Shown: one piece after another, positions 21,646 through 30,256 of the stretch
Numbering within the stretch: position 1 is the stretch's first letter
Layout: the number at the start of each line of letters is the position of its first letter
NCBI RefSeq assembly: GCF_001187785.1
Contig: NZ_CP012154.1
Coordinates: forward strand, 1,854,501-1,918,500
DNA: 64,000 nucleotides
Source: Wenzhouxiangella marina
Lineage (GTDB): Bacteria; Pseudomonadota; Gammaproteobacteria; Xanthomonadales; Wenzhouxiangellaceae
Reading direction: 5' to 3'
The notes under the pieces: model-generated
Database searches by the model: none
Seen by the model: the letters and a program-made list of their open reading frames with translations, nothing else
Told to the model about the DNA's origin: nothing
Translations under genes and position numbers: made by a program

Positions 21646-22125
21646 ATGAGCCAGATCCCGTTGACCCGGGCCGGGGCCGAGCGCCTCAAGGCCGAGCTGG
21701 AACGTCTCAAGAAGAAGGACCGACCGGCGGTGATCGAAGCCATCGCCGAAGCGCGCGCGCACGGCGATCTGAAGGAGAACGCCGAATACCATGCCGCGCG
21801 GGAACAGCAGGGCTTCATCGAGGGCCGGATTCAGGCGCTGGAAGGCTCGCTCGGCAACGCTCGCATCATCGACCCCACCGAGACCAATGCCGGCGACAAG
21901 ATCGTGTTCGGCGCCACCGTCACCCTGATCGAGGACGCGGAGGGTGCCGAAGAGGCCACCTGGCAGATCGTCGGCGATCTGGAAGCCGATGTCGCCGAAA
22001 AACGTCTGGCCATCAGCGCCCCGCTGGCGCGTGCCCTGATCGGTAAGGAAGCAGGCGACGTGGTCGAATTCCAGGCCCCGAACGGACTGCGCGTCTACGA
22101 GATCATCGCGGTCGAGTACCGCTGA
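21646..22125 (+). CDS. greA: Transcription elongation factor GreA
   Basis: Stimulates RNA polymerase to cleave backtracked transcripts. It has an N-terminal antiparallel coiled coil (residues 1-75; [28 protein letters not shown] with the acidic tip [12 protein letters not shown]) and a C-terminal FKBP-like domain (about 80-159; [16 protein letters not shown]). It has 159 residues, starting 9 bases after carB with a GGAG site. The carB-greA linkage is widespread in proteobacteria. Confidence 0.97.
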   Translation: MSQIPLTRAGAERLKAELERLKKKDRPAVIEAIAEARAHGDLKENAEYHAAREQQGFIEGRIQALEGSLGNARIIDPTETNAGDKIVFGATVTLIEDAEGAEEATWQIVGDLEADVAEKRLAISAPLARALIGKEAGDVVEFQAPNGLRVYEIIAVEYR

Positions 22126-22138
22126 TCGGTCAACCGGC

Positions 22139-23017
22139 TTGATCATCGTCCGCGCCCCGGATCTGGAAGCGCTGCTGGCCGGCGCAGGGGAGGTGCCGAA
22201 GCTGTTCGACCGTCTGTTCGCCAGGGCGGAAAGCCGGCCGCTCACCCCCGATTCCGATCTGTCCCAGCTGCTGACCGGCCAGGCGATCGCGTCGGCGGCC
22301 CTGACCCGCCGGATGGATCGTCCCGAGGACCATGATGGACTGTGGCTGCGGGCCGATCCGGTCGGCCTGCGACCGGATCTGAGCGCGGTCTGGGTCCAGC
22401 CTTCGAGCTTCGACGCGTCGCGAGATCGCGTTATCGACGCCCTTGGCCCGGTCTTCGAGGATGCCGGCCTGGACTTCGACCTGCCGCATCCAGCGCGCGG
22501 CTATGTTCGACTGGAGCGGTTGCCGGATTGCCTCTTCGCGGCCCCGGACCAGCTTCAGGGGCAGAGCATGGATCATCTTCTTCCCCGGGGGCCGGACGGT
22601 GCCTACTGGACCCGCCTGCTGACGGACGCCCAGGTTGCACTGCACCAGCTCGCCAGGGAGGTGGAAGGGCTGCCGACCGGGCTCTGGTTCTGGGGCGCCG
22701 GCGCACTACCGGATCGAGGGAGCGTTTCACCGCGGGTCAGGCAACTGGCGGCTTGCTCCGACGAGGCGGATGCATTGGCCGACTGGCTGGACCTGCCCCG
22801 GCCTTCGTCCAATGGAGCCGACGACAGTCTGCTCGAGTGGTTTCCCTCTGATGGCCTGGTGGCCGAAGATGCATTGGCCGAGCTGGCCGATCTCCTCCAG
22901 CCGTTTTGGCGGCGTCTGATCCTGGGGCGTCTTGACCAACTGGAGGTGGCCGGTCGGGAACGGGTCTGGTCCCTCCGCCCGGGGCAGGCGCGGCGATTCT
23001 GGAAAAGGGGCTCGTGA
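22139..23017 (+). CDS. rpfE: RpfE-type protein of unknown function
   Basis: A 292-residue protein resembling the Xanthomonas RpfE type, which databases also label as a phosphoglycerate mutase-related protein. The best motif is GLPTGLWFWGAGALP, preceded by LTDAQVALHQ. No catalytic signature of a mutase is evident to me. It begins with TTG 13 bases after greA, and its TGA overlaps the GTG start of recJ. The greA-rpfE-recJ order is the one I recall from xanthomonads, which is the main support for the name. Its biochemical function is not established. Confidence 0.65.
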   Translation: MIIVRAPDLEALLAGAGEVPKLFDRLFARAESRPLTPDSDLSQLLTGQAIASAALTRRMDRPEDHDGLWLRADPVGLRPDLSAVWVQPSSFDASRDRVIDALGPVFEDAGLDFDLPHPARGYVRLERLPDCLFAAPDQLQGQSMDHLLPRGPDGAYWTRLLTDAQVALHQLAREVEGLPTGLWFWGAGALPDRGSVSPRVRQLAACSDEADALADWLDLPRPSSNGADDSLLEWFPSDGLVAEDALAELADLLQPFWRRLILGRLDQLEVAGRERVWSLRPGQARRFWKRGS

Positions 23018-24750
23018 GCATGCGATCCGTGGCCATCCGTCGGCGAATCGCCGCTCCGAGCGAGCTTTCCGGTGTGCACCCCGTGGTCGCGCGTGTGCTG
23101 GCTGCTCGCGGTTGCCGGGCAATACCGGACTATCGCCTGGGCCAACTGCTTCCACCGACCCTCGGGGGCCTGGATCGGGCGACTGCCCTGATGGAGGCGG
23201 CGATCCGCGAAGGCCAGCGCATCGTCGTCGTCGGCGATTTCGATGCCGACGGCGCGACGGGAACGGCCCTGGCCGTTCGTGCCCTGCGCGCGATGGGCGC
23301 CGCCGAGGTCGATTGGGTCGTGCCGGACCGGTTTCGGCATGGCTACGGGCTCGGTGAGGCCCTCGTCGAGGAGATCGCGCCGAGTCGGCCGGATCTGCTC
23401 ATCACCGTCGACCAGGGCGTCAGTTCTCTGGCCGGCGTTGCCCTGGCTCGATCGAAAGGCATTCGGGTCGTGGTGACCGATCATCACCTGCCGGGGCGGG
23501 AGCTGCCGCAGGCCGACGCCATCGTCAACCCCAATCTGCCGGACGATCCCTTTCCCTCCGGCGCCCTGGCTGGCGTCGGGGTGATGTTCTACACACTGAT
23601 GGCACTCCGGGCGCGTCTTCGTGACGCGGGCTGGTTCGAGCAGCGACCACAGCCGCGCATGGACGTCTGGCTGGATCTGGTCGCCCTCGGCACCGTGGCC
23701 GATCTCGTGCCGCTGGACGAAAACAACCGTCGCCTCGTTCATCAGGGGCTCGCGCGCATTCGGGCCGGGCAGGCCAGTCCCGGCGTGGCGGCACTACTGG
23801 AGGTCGCCGGCCGGAATCTCCGCCATGTGGTGTCGGCGGATCTTGGTTTTGCCGCCGCGCCCCGGCTCAATGCGGCCGGCCGTCTGGACGATATGGGGAT
23901 CGGTATCCGCTGCCTGCTGGCAGAAAACGACCGTGAGGCCTGGTCCCTGGCCCGCCAGCTCGATCAGCTCAACGCCGAACGCCAGGCCATTCAGGCCGAT
24001 ATGCAGCAGGACGCCGAAGCCCAGGCCGACGCCCTGGCGAGCTCCATCGAAGGGCAGGTCAGTGGTCTATGCGTGTTCGATCCGGCCTGGCATCAAGGCG
24101 TGGTCGGACTGGTCGCCGGGCGATTGATGGAGCGCTTTCAACGTCCGGTCATCGCCTTCGCGCCGGCCGAGTCCGGCAGCGAGCAGCTCAAGGGCTCGGC
24201 CCGCAGTCCGGCCAGCGTGCACATGCGCGATCTGCTCGTCGACATCAACGCTGCCAACCCCGGTCTGATCGAGCGCTTCGGGGGCCATGCGCGAGCCGCG
24301 GGCCTGTCGCTGCGGGCCGAGGACTTCGAGGCCTTCCGGCAAGCGATGGACCGGCAACTGTCCAGAATCCGTTTTGCCGCAGAGGAGGTCGAGACCGATG
24401 GCGCACTCGAGTCGGGGGACTTCCTCGTCGAAACCGCCGAAGCGCTCGAGGCCGCCGGGCCCTGGGGACAGGAATGGCCGGAACCGCTCTTCGATGGCCG
24501 TTTCGAGGTCCTGGAGCGACGGGTCGTAGGGCAGGTGCACCTGAAGCTTCGACTCCGGCCGCTGCCGGATGGGCCAGTGCTCGACGCCATCGCCTTTCGC
24601 GCCGGCGGCCTGTGTCACCAGGAGCTGCCCGATCCGCTGCATGTGACCTATCGTTTGGAGGTCAATCGTTTCCGCGGTCGAGTGACTCCGCAATTGAATA
24701 TCCAGCATCTGGTCGACGCGCAACTCGATGGAGAGGGCGGGGACGATTGA
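23014..24750 (+). CDS. recJ: Single-stranded-DNA-specific exonuclease RecJ
   Basis: 5'-3' ssDNA exonuclease of recombination and mismatch repair, a DHH phosphoesterase. The metal motifs are visible: VVVGDFDADGATG, VDQGVSS, VVTDHHLPG and, in DHHA1, FGGHARAAGLSLR; an OB-fold region closes the protein. It has 578 residues. The start is GTG at 23014, overlapping the rpfE stop (GTGA). It is last in the carA-recJ run; 120 bases follow before ndk. Confidence 0.96.
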   Translation: MSMRSVAIRRRIAAPSELSGVHPVVARVLAARGCRAIPDYRLGQLLPPTLGGLDRATALMEAAIREGQRIVVVGDFDADGATGTALAVRALRAMGAAEVDWVVPDRFRHGYGLGEALVEEIAPSRPDLLITVDQGVSSLAGVALARSKGIRVVVTDHHLPGRELPQADAIVNPNLPDDPFPSGALAGVGVMFYTLMALRARLRDAGWFEQRPQPRMDVWLDLVALGTVADLVPLDENNRRLVHQGLARIRAGQASPGVAALLEVAGRNLRHVVSADLGFAAAPRLNAAGRLDDMGIGIRCLLAENDREAWSLARQLDQLNAERQAIQADMQQDAEAQADALASSIEGQVSGLCVFDPAWHQGVVGLVAGRLMERFQRPVIAFAPAESGSEQLKGSARSPASVHMRDLLVDINAANPGLIERFGGHARAAGLSLRAEDFEAFRQAMDRQLSRIRFAAEEVETDGALESGDFLVETAEALEAAGPWGQEWPEPLFDGRFEVLERRVVGQVHLKLRLRPLPDGPVLDAIAFRAGGLCHQELPDPLHVTYRLEVNRFRGRVTPQLNIQHLVDAQLDGEGGDD

Positions 24751-24798
24751 AATCGTCCGAAAAGCCCCGAGATTGCTGAATTCGCGGGACAAAGTGGC

Positions 24799-24804
24799 TA
24801 CAAT
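24799..24804 (+). promoter_or_regulatory. Probable -10 of the ndk promoter
   Basis: TACAAT in the context TGGCTACAATG, 67 bases before the ndk start. TTGCTG at 24773-24778 is a good -35 but at 20-base spacing. It would start a new transcript after recJ. Confidence 0.4.
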
Positions 24805-24870
24805 GCCGCGTCGTTCGCCTCCCTGAACGACTCCCATCCCAATCCAAGAACCCAGTTCCCAGGAGTACGC

Positions 24871-25290
24871 ATGCAGCGCACACTGTCCATCATCAAGCCC
24901 GATGCCGTTGCCAAGAACGTGATCGGTGAGATCTACACCCGTTTCGAGCGCGCCGGCCTGAAGGTCGTTGCCGCCAGGATGAAGCACCTCAGCCAGGCTG
25001 ACGCCGAAGGCTTCTACGCCGTCCACAAGGATCGCCCCTTCTTCGCCGATCTGGTCAAGTTCATGACCTCCGGCCCGGTCATGATCCAGGTGCTGGAAGG
25101 GCAGGATGCGATCGCCCGCAACCGTGAGCTGATGGGTGCAACCGATCCTCGTCAGGCCGCACCGGGCACCATCCGCGCGGACTTCGCCACCAGCATCGAT
25201 GCCAACGCCGTGCATGGTTCGGACGGTGAAGATACGGCCGCCCAAGAGATCGCCTTCTTTTTCGGCGACGATGAGATATACTCGCGATAA
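24871..25290 (+). CDS. ndk: Nucleoside diphosphate kinase
   Basis: Exchanges the gamma phosphate among NTPs and NDPs through a phosphohistidine. It starts with the standard [15 protein letters not shown], and the catalytic His is in NAVHGSD near residue 117. It has 139 residues, slightly below the usual 141-143. ATG with an AGGAG site. It heads the ndk-rlmN-pilW-rodZ run typical of gammaproteobacteria. Confidence 0.98.
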   Translation: MQRTLSIIKPDAVAKNVIGEIYTRFERAGLKVVAARMKHLSQADAEGFYAVHKDRPFFADLVKFMTSGPVMIQVLEGQDAIARNRELMGATDPRQAAPGTIRADFATSIDANAVHGSDGEDTAAQEIAFFFGDDEIYSR

Positions 25291-25320
25291 TTGACGATCG
25301 CTCTTAGAGAAGTCCGCTAA

Positions 25321-26439
25321 ATGTCTGCCACTGAAGCAGAAAGGGTGAACCTTCTCGGTCTCGACCGTGAAGGACTGACCGCGTTTTTCGCCGATCTAGG
25401 CGAAAAGCCCTTTCGTGCGCGGCAGATCCTGCAGTGGATTCATCAGCGCGGGGTCACCGATTTCGAGCAGATGACCGACCTGTCCCGCGCGCTGCGCGAG
25501 AAACTGAGCGGTCTTGCGGAGATCCGTGCGCCTCGCGTCATTCGTGAGCAGATCAGTGCCGATGGCACGGTCAAATGGCTGCTGTCGGTCTCCGGCGGCA
25601 GCGCGGTCGAGACGGTGTTCATCCCGGAAGCGCAACGCGGCACCCTGTGCATTTCCTCCCAGGTGGGCTGCATGCTCAACTGCACCTTCTGCTCCACCGC
25701 GACGCAGGGGTTCAAACGGAATCTCTCCTCCGCGGAAATCATCGGCCAGGTCTTCCACGCTGTGAATGCGCTGAAGGACGAGCGCTTCGGCGAGCGTCGC
25801 GTGACCAATGTGGTCTTCATGGGCATGGGCGAACCCCTGCTGAATCTGGATGCCGTTCAGGCCGCATTGAATCTGCTGCGCGAGGATCTGGCCTACTGCC
25901 TGGCCGCGCGCCGCGTCACCGTCTCGACGGCGGGTGTCGTTCCCGGACTGGAGCAGCTGGCAAAGGGCGTCGAGTTCGCCCTGGCCGTGTCCCTGCACGC
26001 ACCGGACGATGAGCTTCGCTCGCGGCTGGTGCCCCTGAACCGGAAGTACCCGCTGGACGAGTTGATGGCCGCCTGCAAGGCCTATGTCCGCGGCGGTCAT
26101 CGTCGAACGGTGACCTTCGAATACACCATGATCGACGGCCTGAACGATGGGCCTCAGCAGGCCCGGGGTCTGGTCAAGCGGCTCAACGGTCTGCCCTGCA
26201 AGATCAATCTCATTCCCTTCAATCCCTTCCCGGGCACACCGTTCCGCCCCTCGACGCCGGAAGCGATCTACGAGTTCCAGAAAATCACCCGGGCAGCAGG
26301 CATCATCACCACGGTTCGCAAGACCCGAGGCGAGGACATCGATGCAGCTTGTGGCCAGCTCGTCGGCAAGCTGCTCAGCCCCAGCGAGCGCCGCCGGACG
26401 GTTCAGGAACAGCTTGCACGACAGGCCTTGAGCGCATGA
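25321..26439 (+). CDS. rlmN: Dual-specificity 23S rRNA/tRNA adenine-C2 methyltransferase RlmN
   Basis: Radical SAM enzyme methylating A2503 of 23S rRNA and A37 of some tRNAs. The cluster-binding CxxxCxxC is CMLNCTFC, and the acceptor/resolving cysteine is in DIDAACGQL near the end. It has 372 residues. It follows ndk by 30 bases, and its TGA overlaps the next ATG (ATGA), so pilW is translationally coupled. Confidence 0.97.
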   Translation: MSATEAERVNLLGLDREGLTAFFADLGEKPFRARQILQWIHQRGVTDFEQMTDLSRALREKLSGLAEIRAPRVIREQISADGTVKWLLSVSGGSAVETVFIPEAQRGTLCISSQVGCMLNCTFCSTATQGFKRNLSSAEIIGQVFHAVNALKDERFGERRVTNVVFMGMGEPLLNLDAVQAALNLLREDLAYCLAARRVTVSTAGVVPGLEQLAKGVEFALAVSLHAPDDELRSRLVPLNRKYPLDELMAACKAYVRGGHRRTVTFEYTMIDGLNDGPQQARGLVKRLNGLPCKINLIPFNPFPGTPFRPSTPEAIYEFQKITRAAGIITTVRKTRGEDIDAACGQLVGKLLSPSERRRTVQEQLARQALSA

Positions 26440-27227
26440 CGTCATCGACTCGATTCATGGCCTGCCTGGCCCTCGCTCTGCTGCTGGCCGCCTGCGCCTC
26501 CACCGGCGGAAGTGGAACAGGCGAGCGGAGAGCGGGGCTCAATCAGGCCAGCCCGGTCCGGGCGGCCGAGATCAATACTCGTCTCGGGATCGGTTATCTC
26601 GAGCGCGGGCAGCTACAGGTGGCCATGGAGAAGCTCGAAACCGCTTTGCGCCATGATCCGCAGCATGTGCCGGCGCATCTGAGCCTGGCCATGATTCACG
26701 AACGACTGGGCGACGATGCCAGCGCCGAGCGCCACTACCGGGCGGCGGATCGCCTGGCGCCGGAAGACGGTGGAACGCAGAACGCCTATGGCGTGTTTCT
26801 CTGTCGCCAGCAGGACTACCGGGAGGCCGATGCTCATTTCCTGACGGCGACCCGCGATCCCTTTTACGGCACGCCCGAAGTGGCCTGGGCCAACGCAGGC
26901 GTCTGCGCCAGACGGGCTGGCCGCCTGGAGGACGCCACCGAGTACCTTCGCCAGGCCTTGGACATCGATTCCCGAAATCCGGATGCCCTCTATCAGCTGG
27001 CCGACATCTACCTCTCGCAGGGCGAAGCGTTCAGGGCGCGTGCATTTCTCCAGCGCCTCGAATCGCTGGGCAGTCGTGATCCGGCGACGCTGTTGCTCGG
27101 TTTTCAGATCGAATCCAGCCTTGGCAATCGCGATCTCGCCCGGCAATACGCAGATTCACTCGAACGCGACTACCCGGACAGTCGCGAAGCCGATCAGATG
27201 AGGCGTCTCAATCGTCATGACTCCTGA
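26436..27227 (+). CDS. pilW: Type IV pilus biogenesis/stability lipoprotein PilW (PilF)
   Basis: Outer-membrane pilotin needed for assembly or localisation of the PilQ secretin. It has a lipoprotein signal peptide with lipobox LLAAC and Ala at +2 (outer-membrane sorting). Tandem TPR units follow: GYLERGQLQVAMEKLETAL, HYRAADRLAP, AYGVFLCRQQDYREADAHF and ATEYLRQALDIDS. It has 263 residues from ATG 26436. Its 3' end overlaps rodZ by 11 bases. Confidence 0.92.
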   Translation: MTSSTRFMACLALALLLAACASTGGSGTGERRAGLNQASPVRAAEINTRLGIGYLERGQLQVAMEKLETALRHDPQHVPAHLSLAMIHERLGDDASAERHYRAADRLAPEDGGTQNAYGVFLCRQQDYREADAHFLTATRDPFYGTPEVAWANAGVCARRAGRLEDATEYLRQALDIDSRNPDALYQLADIYLSQGEAFRARAFLQRLESLGSRDPATLLLGFQIESSLGNRDLARQYADSLERDYPDSREADQMRRLNRHDS

Positions 27228-28164
27228 ACATCAGACTTCGATGCAAGCCACCTCCCAGGATACGGTCATGGATCGTTCGGAGCGATTCAAGGCCATCGGC
27301 CAGCGATTACTCGATGAGCGCCAGGCCCAGGGCCTGAGTCAAGCCGAGGTCGCAAGCCGTTTGCACCTGTCCGGGCTGCTTCTCGAGGACCTGGAACGGG
27401 GGAGAGTGGAGCGGCTCGCTCCCCTGTACCGTCGGGGCTACATCAGCAACTACGCACGTCTGCTTGGCCTGGACGAGGCTGAGCTCCTGTCCATGCTCGA
27501 TCAGGAGGAGCCGCCCCGATTGACCGAAGTCCTGCCGGTACGCAGACCCCGCTTCAGATTCGACCGTTACATGAAGTTTGCAACCTATGTTCTTGTAACT
27601 GTTGCAATCGTTCCGCCCATCATCATGATCTACCTGAATACCGGCGCCGCCTTGTTCGATGCCGAAGAGGGCTCGGTGACCGAAGGCGTCGAGCGCTCGC
27701 TCAGCCTGGACCTGGGTGCGAGCAATGCGGCTCCCGGGGCAGGGGCAGGGACATCGAGTGCCGACATGGCCAACGGCACGCAGCCGATTTCCGCCTCGAC
27801 CTTGCCACTGAGCGCCATTCGCGCCCGACGGCCGGAAGAGCTGCAGGCGTCGGAAAACGACTTGGCGCCCATCGCACCCCCTGCGGAAGCGCTGCTTGAG
27901 CCGGAGAGCTTCGAACTGACCGTTCATCTTCATGAAGACAGCTGGATCGAAATCACCGCGGGAGATGATCAACGCCTCGAGTATGACCTGCTTCGTTCCG
28001 GCCAGTCCCGGACCTATCGGGGCGAGCCCCCGTTCCAGGTCCTGATCGGTCGCTCCAGCGCGGTCGATCTGCTGCTCAATGGCGAACCCTTGAGTTACGA
28101 GGGTCACGAGCGCGCGGACGTCGTCGAGCTGACCATCGGCCAGGATGGGCAGATCCAGCGCTGA
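27217..28164 (+). CDS. rodZ: RodZ-like cytoskeletal helix-turn-helix membrane protein
   Basis: Bitopic protein linking MreB to the cell-wall elongation machinery. It has a cytoplasmic HTH (about residues 27-90: LLDERQAQGLSQAEVASRLHLS), a basic juxtamembrane stretch, one membrane span (about 122-142), a low-complexity linker, and a C-terminal periplasmic DUF4115-like beta domain (ELTVHLHEDSWIEITAGDDQ). It has 315 residues. Normally ispG follows, but here hisS follows directly. Confidence 0.9.
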   Translation: MTPEHQTSMQATSQDTVMDRSERFKAIGQRLLDERQAQGLSQAEVASRLHLSGLLLEDLERGRVERLAPLYRRGYISNYARLLGLDEAELLSMLDQEEPPRLTEVLPVRRPRFRFDRYMKFATYVLVTVAIVPPIIMIYLNTGAALFDAEEGSVTEGVERSLSLDLGASNAAPGAGAGTSSADMANGTQPISASTLPLSAIRARRPEELQASENDLAPIAPPAEALLEPESFELTVHLHEDSWIEITAGDDQRLEYDLLRSGQSRTYRGEPPFQVLIGRSSAVDLLLNGEPLSYEGHERADVVELTIGQDGQIQR

Positions 28165-28208
28165 TTCGACGACCTGCGGCCTGACCGCGTGATTTTCGAT
28201 CCAGGACC

Positions 28209-28237
28209 CGGTGCGATTCGGCACCGTCGCTTTCTTT
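28209..28237 (+). terminator. Hairpin plus pyrimidine run between rodZ and hisS
   Basis: CGGTGC (28209-28214), a six-base loop and GCACCG (28221-28226) form a 6-bp stem, followed by a run rich in T (TCGCTTTCTTTC). It resembles a weak intrinsic terminator or attenuator before hisS. The 92-base gap also holds a 23-codon GTG frame (28189-28260) ending across the hisS ATG, which I do not call as a gene. Confidence 0.35.
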
Positions 28238-28256
28238 CACCCAGATTCTCAGGACG

Positions 28257-29537
28257 ATGAAGAACATCCAATCGATTCGCGGAATGCACGACATTCTGCC
28301 CGAGCAGTCGCCGCTATGGCAGTGGCTGGAAGCACGCCTCCGTGACTGCGCATCCAGCTACGATTTCCGCGAAATCCGTATCCCGGTGCTGGAGAATGCC
28401 GAAGTGTTCACGCGCGCCATCGGCCAGGCCACCGACGTGGTCGAGAAGGAAATGTACGCCTTCGAAGACCGTAACGGGGACGTCTTGAGTCTTCGTCCCG
28501 AGGGTACGGCTGGCGTCGTGCGCGCTGCCATCCAGCACGGTCTGCTCCACACGCCAGGCCTCAAGGTCTGGTACCAGGGACCGATGTTTCGCCACGAACG
28601 CCCCCAGAAAGGCCGCCAGCGTCAGTTTCACCAGTTCGGTGCCGAAGTGTTCGGACTGGATCAGCCTGCGACCGACGTTGAACTGATCCTCATGGTCACC
28701 CGGATCTGGAAGATGCTCGGCTTGAGCGATCGGGTGCGACTCGAGATCAACAGCCTCGGTGACAAGGAAGATCGCGCACGCTACCGGCAGCAACTGGTCG
28801 ATTACCTGACGCCGCACCGGGAACGCCTCGACGAAGACTCGAGGCGTCGTCTCGAGCGCAATCCGCTGCGCATCTTCGACAGCAAGAATGCCGACACCCA
28901 GGCCATCATGGCCAAGGCTCCGCGCCTGGCCGATGCCCTTGGCGACGAGGCCCGAGCGCACTTCGACGAGGTCTGCCGGATGCTGGATGCGCTGGGCATC
29001 GAATATCGCGTCAACCCGGGTCTGGTGCGAGGTCTGGACTACTACTGTCGAACGGTCTTCGAATGGATCACCGATGATCTCGGCGCCCAGGGCACGGTCT
29101 GTGCCGGCGGGCGATACGATGATCTCGTGGAGATGCAGGGCGGCAAGCCGACGCCGGGCATCGGATTCGCCATGGGCATCGAACGGGTCCTCGCCCTGCT
29201 CGAAGCCTTGGGCGTACAGCAGCATCAGTCACCCCAGCTCTACCTTGTCAATCAGGTGGATCCGGGCCGGATGCTCGAGGTGGCGGAGCGGCTTCGAAAT
29301 GAACTGCCGGAGCTCGGTCTGGCCTGTTCCCTGGCCGGGGGCAGCTTCAAGGCCCAGTTCAAGCGCGCCGATCGCAGTGGCGCTCGCTACGCTCTGGTGC
29401 TTGGTGAGGCGGAAATGGAAGTGGGGCAGGTCCAGGTCAAGGACCTGCGCGACCCGCAGGCGGAGCAGGCGTCGGTCGCGATTTCCGATCTCGCTCAATG
29501 GATTGCGTCTCGCATCGACCGAGAAGCGATCGGCTGA
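28257..29537 (+). CDS. hisS: Histidyl-tRNA synthetase
   Basis: Class II synthetase charging tRNA-His. Motif 2 is visible in WYQGPMFRHERPQKGR, the histidine-specific GLVRGLDYYCRTVFEW follows, and motif 3 is GIGFAMGIERVLALL. A C-terminal anticodon-binding alpha/beta domain starts at about residue 325. It has 426 residues, starting ATGAAGAACATCCAATC with AGGA close upstream. It begins the hisS-yfgM-bamB-der block. Confidence 0.98.
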   Translation: MKNIQSIRGMHDILPEQSPLWQWLEARLRDCASSYDFREIRIPVLENAEVFTRAIGQATDVVEKEMYAFEDRNGDVLSLRPEGTAGVVRAAIQHGLLHTPGLKVWYQGPMFRHERPQKGRQRQFHQFGAEVFGLDQPATDVELILMVTRIWKMLGLSDRVRLEINSLGDKEDRARYRQQLVDYLTPHRERLDEDSRRRLERNPLRIFDSKNADTQAIMAKAPRLADALGDEARAHFDEVCRMLDALGIEYRVNPGLVRGLDYYCRTVFEWITDDLGAQGTVCAGGRYDDLVEMQGGKPTPGIGFAMGIERVLALLEALGVQQHQSPQLYLVNQVDPGRMLEVAERLRNELPELGLACSLAGGSFKAQFKRADRSGARYALVLGEAEMEVGQVQVKDLRDPQAEQASVAISDLAQWIASRIDREAIG

Positions 29538-29602
29538 CGGTTTTCTTAGTATCATTGACGGTTTGATCGAATCGACCCGCGCGGCGGGCAGGAACGAATA
29601 GC

Positions 29603-30256
29603 ATGGCTGTGGAACTTTACGACGATCACGAGCAGGGCGAGCGCGTACGCTCCTGGATCAACGAATACGGGGCCTCGATCGTGGTGGGCCTGGTGCTGGC
29701 CTTCGGCGGCATCTTCGGATTCAAGTACTGGCAGGGGCAGCAGGAAGCAGCCCGCCTGCTGGCTTCCGAATACTACAGTGTGATCCAGTCCGAGCTGAGC
29801 GAGGGCCGGATCGATTTCGCCCAGGAGCAGTTCGACGCGATGAAGGAAGCGTCCGGGCGTAGCGCCTACGTCGGCCTGGCCAGCCTGCTGATGGCCGGTG
29901 CCTATGTGGACGACGGGCGTCTGGAACCGGCGGCCGAACTGTATCGGGACGTGCTGAACAACGACCGGCTCGCATCCCTGCATGGTGCAGCGAGTCTTCG
30001 TCTGGCGAGGATCCTGCAGGCGCAAGGCGACATCGGTGGCGCGCTGGCCCAACTGGAAGGTGGGGCCCCCAGCGGGTTTCAAGGCGCCTGGGCCGAAGCG
30101 CGCGGCGATTTCTTCATGGTTCGCGGCCAGCTCGACCAGGCGCGCTTGGCCTATCAGGAGGCGATGGACAATCTGACCGGGCAGGGCATCGGCCGTAGTC
30201 TGCTGCAGATCAAGATCGATTCCACCGGTCCGGCCGCCGCCGAGGACGCTTCATGA
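29603..30256 (+). CDS. yfgM: YfgM-like ancillary SecYEG translocon subunit
   Basis: Tail-in membrane protein with one span (ASIVVGLVLAFGGIFGFKYW, about residues 28-47) and a periplasmic TPR domain. In E. coli YfgM it links SecYEG to periplasmic chaperones. It has 217 residues. Its stop overlaps bamB by four bases (ATGA). The conserved position between hisS and bamB supports the assignment. Confidence 0.9.
   Translation: MAVELYDDHEQGERVRSWINEYGASIVVGLVLAFGGIFGFKYWQGQQEAARLLASEYYSVIQSELSEGRIDFAQEQFDAMKEASGRSAYVGLASLLMAGAYVDDGRLEPAAELYRDVLNNDRLASLHGAASLRLARILQAQGDIGGALAQLEGGAPSGFQGAWAEARGDFFMVRGQLDQARLAYQEAMDNLTGQGIGRSLLQIKIDSTGPAAAEDAS

Noticed and set aside
28189-28260. A 23-codon GTG frame ending across the hisS ATG, considered as a histidine leader peptide
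   Set aside because: It contains a single His codon and no good ribosome-binding site; the hairpin inside it is better explained as a weak terminator.
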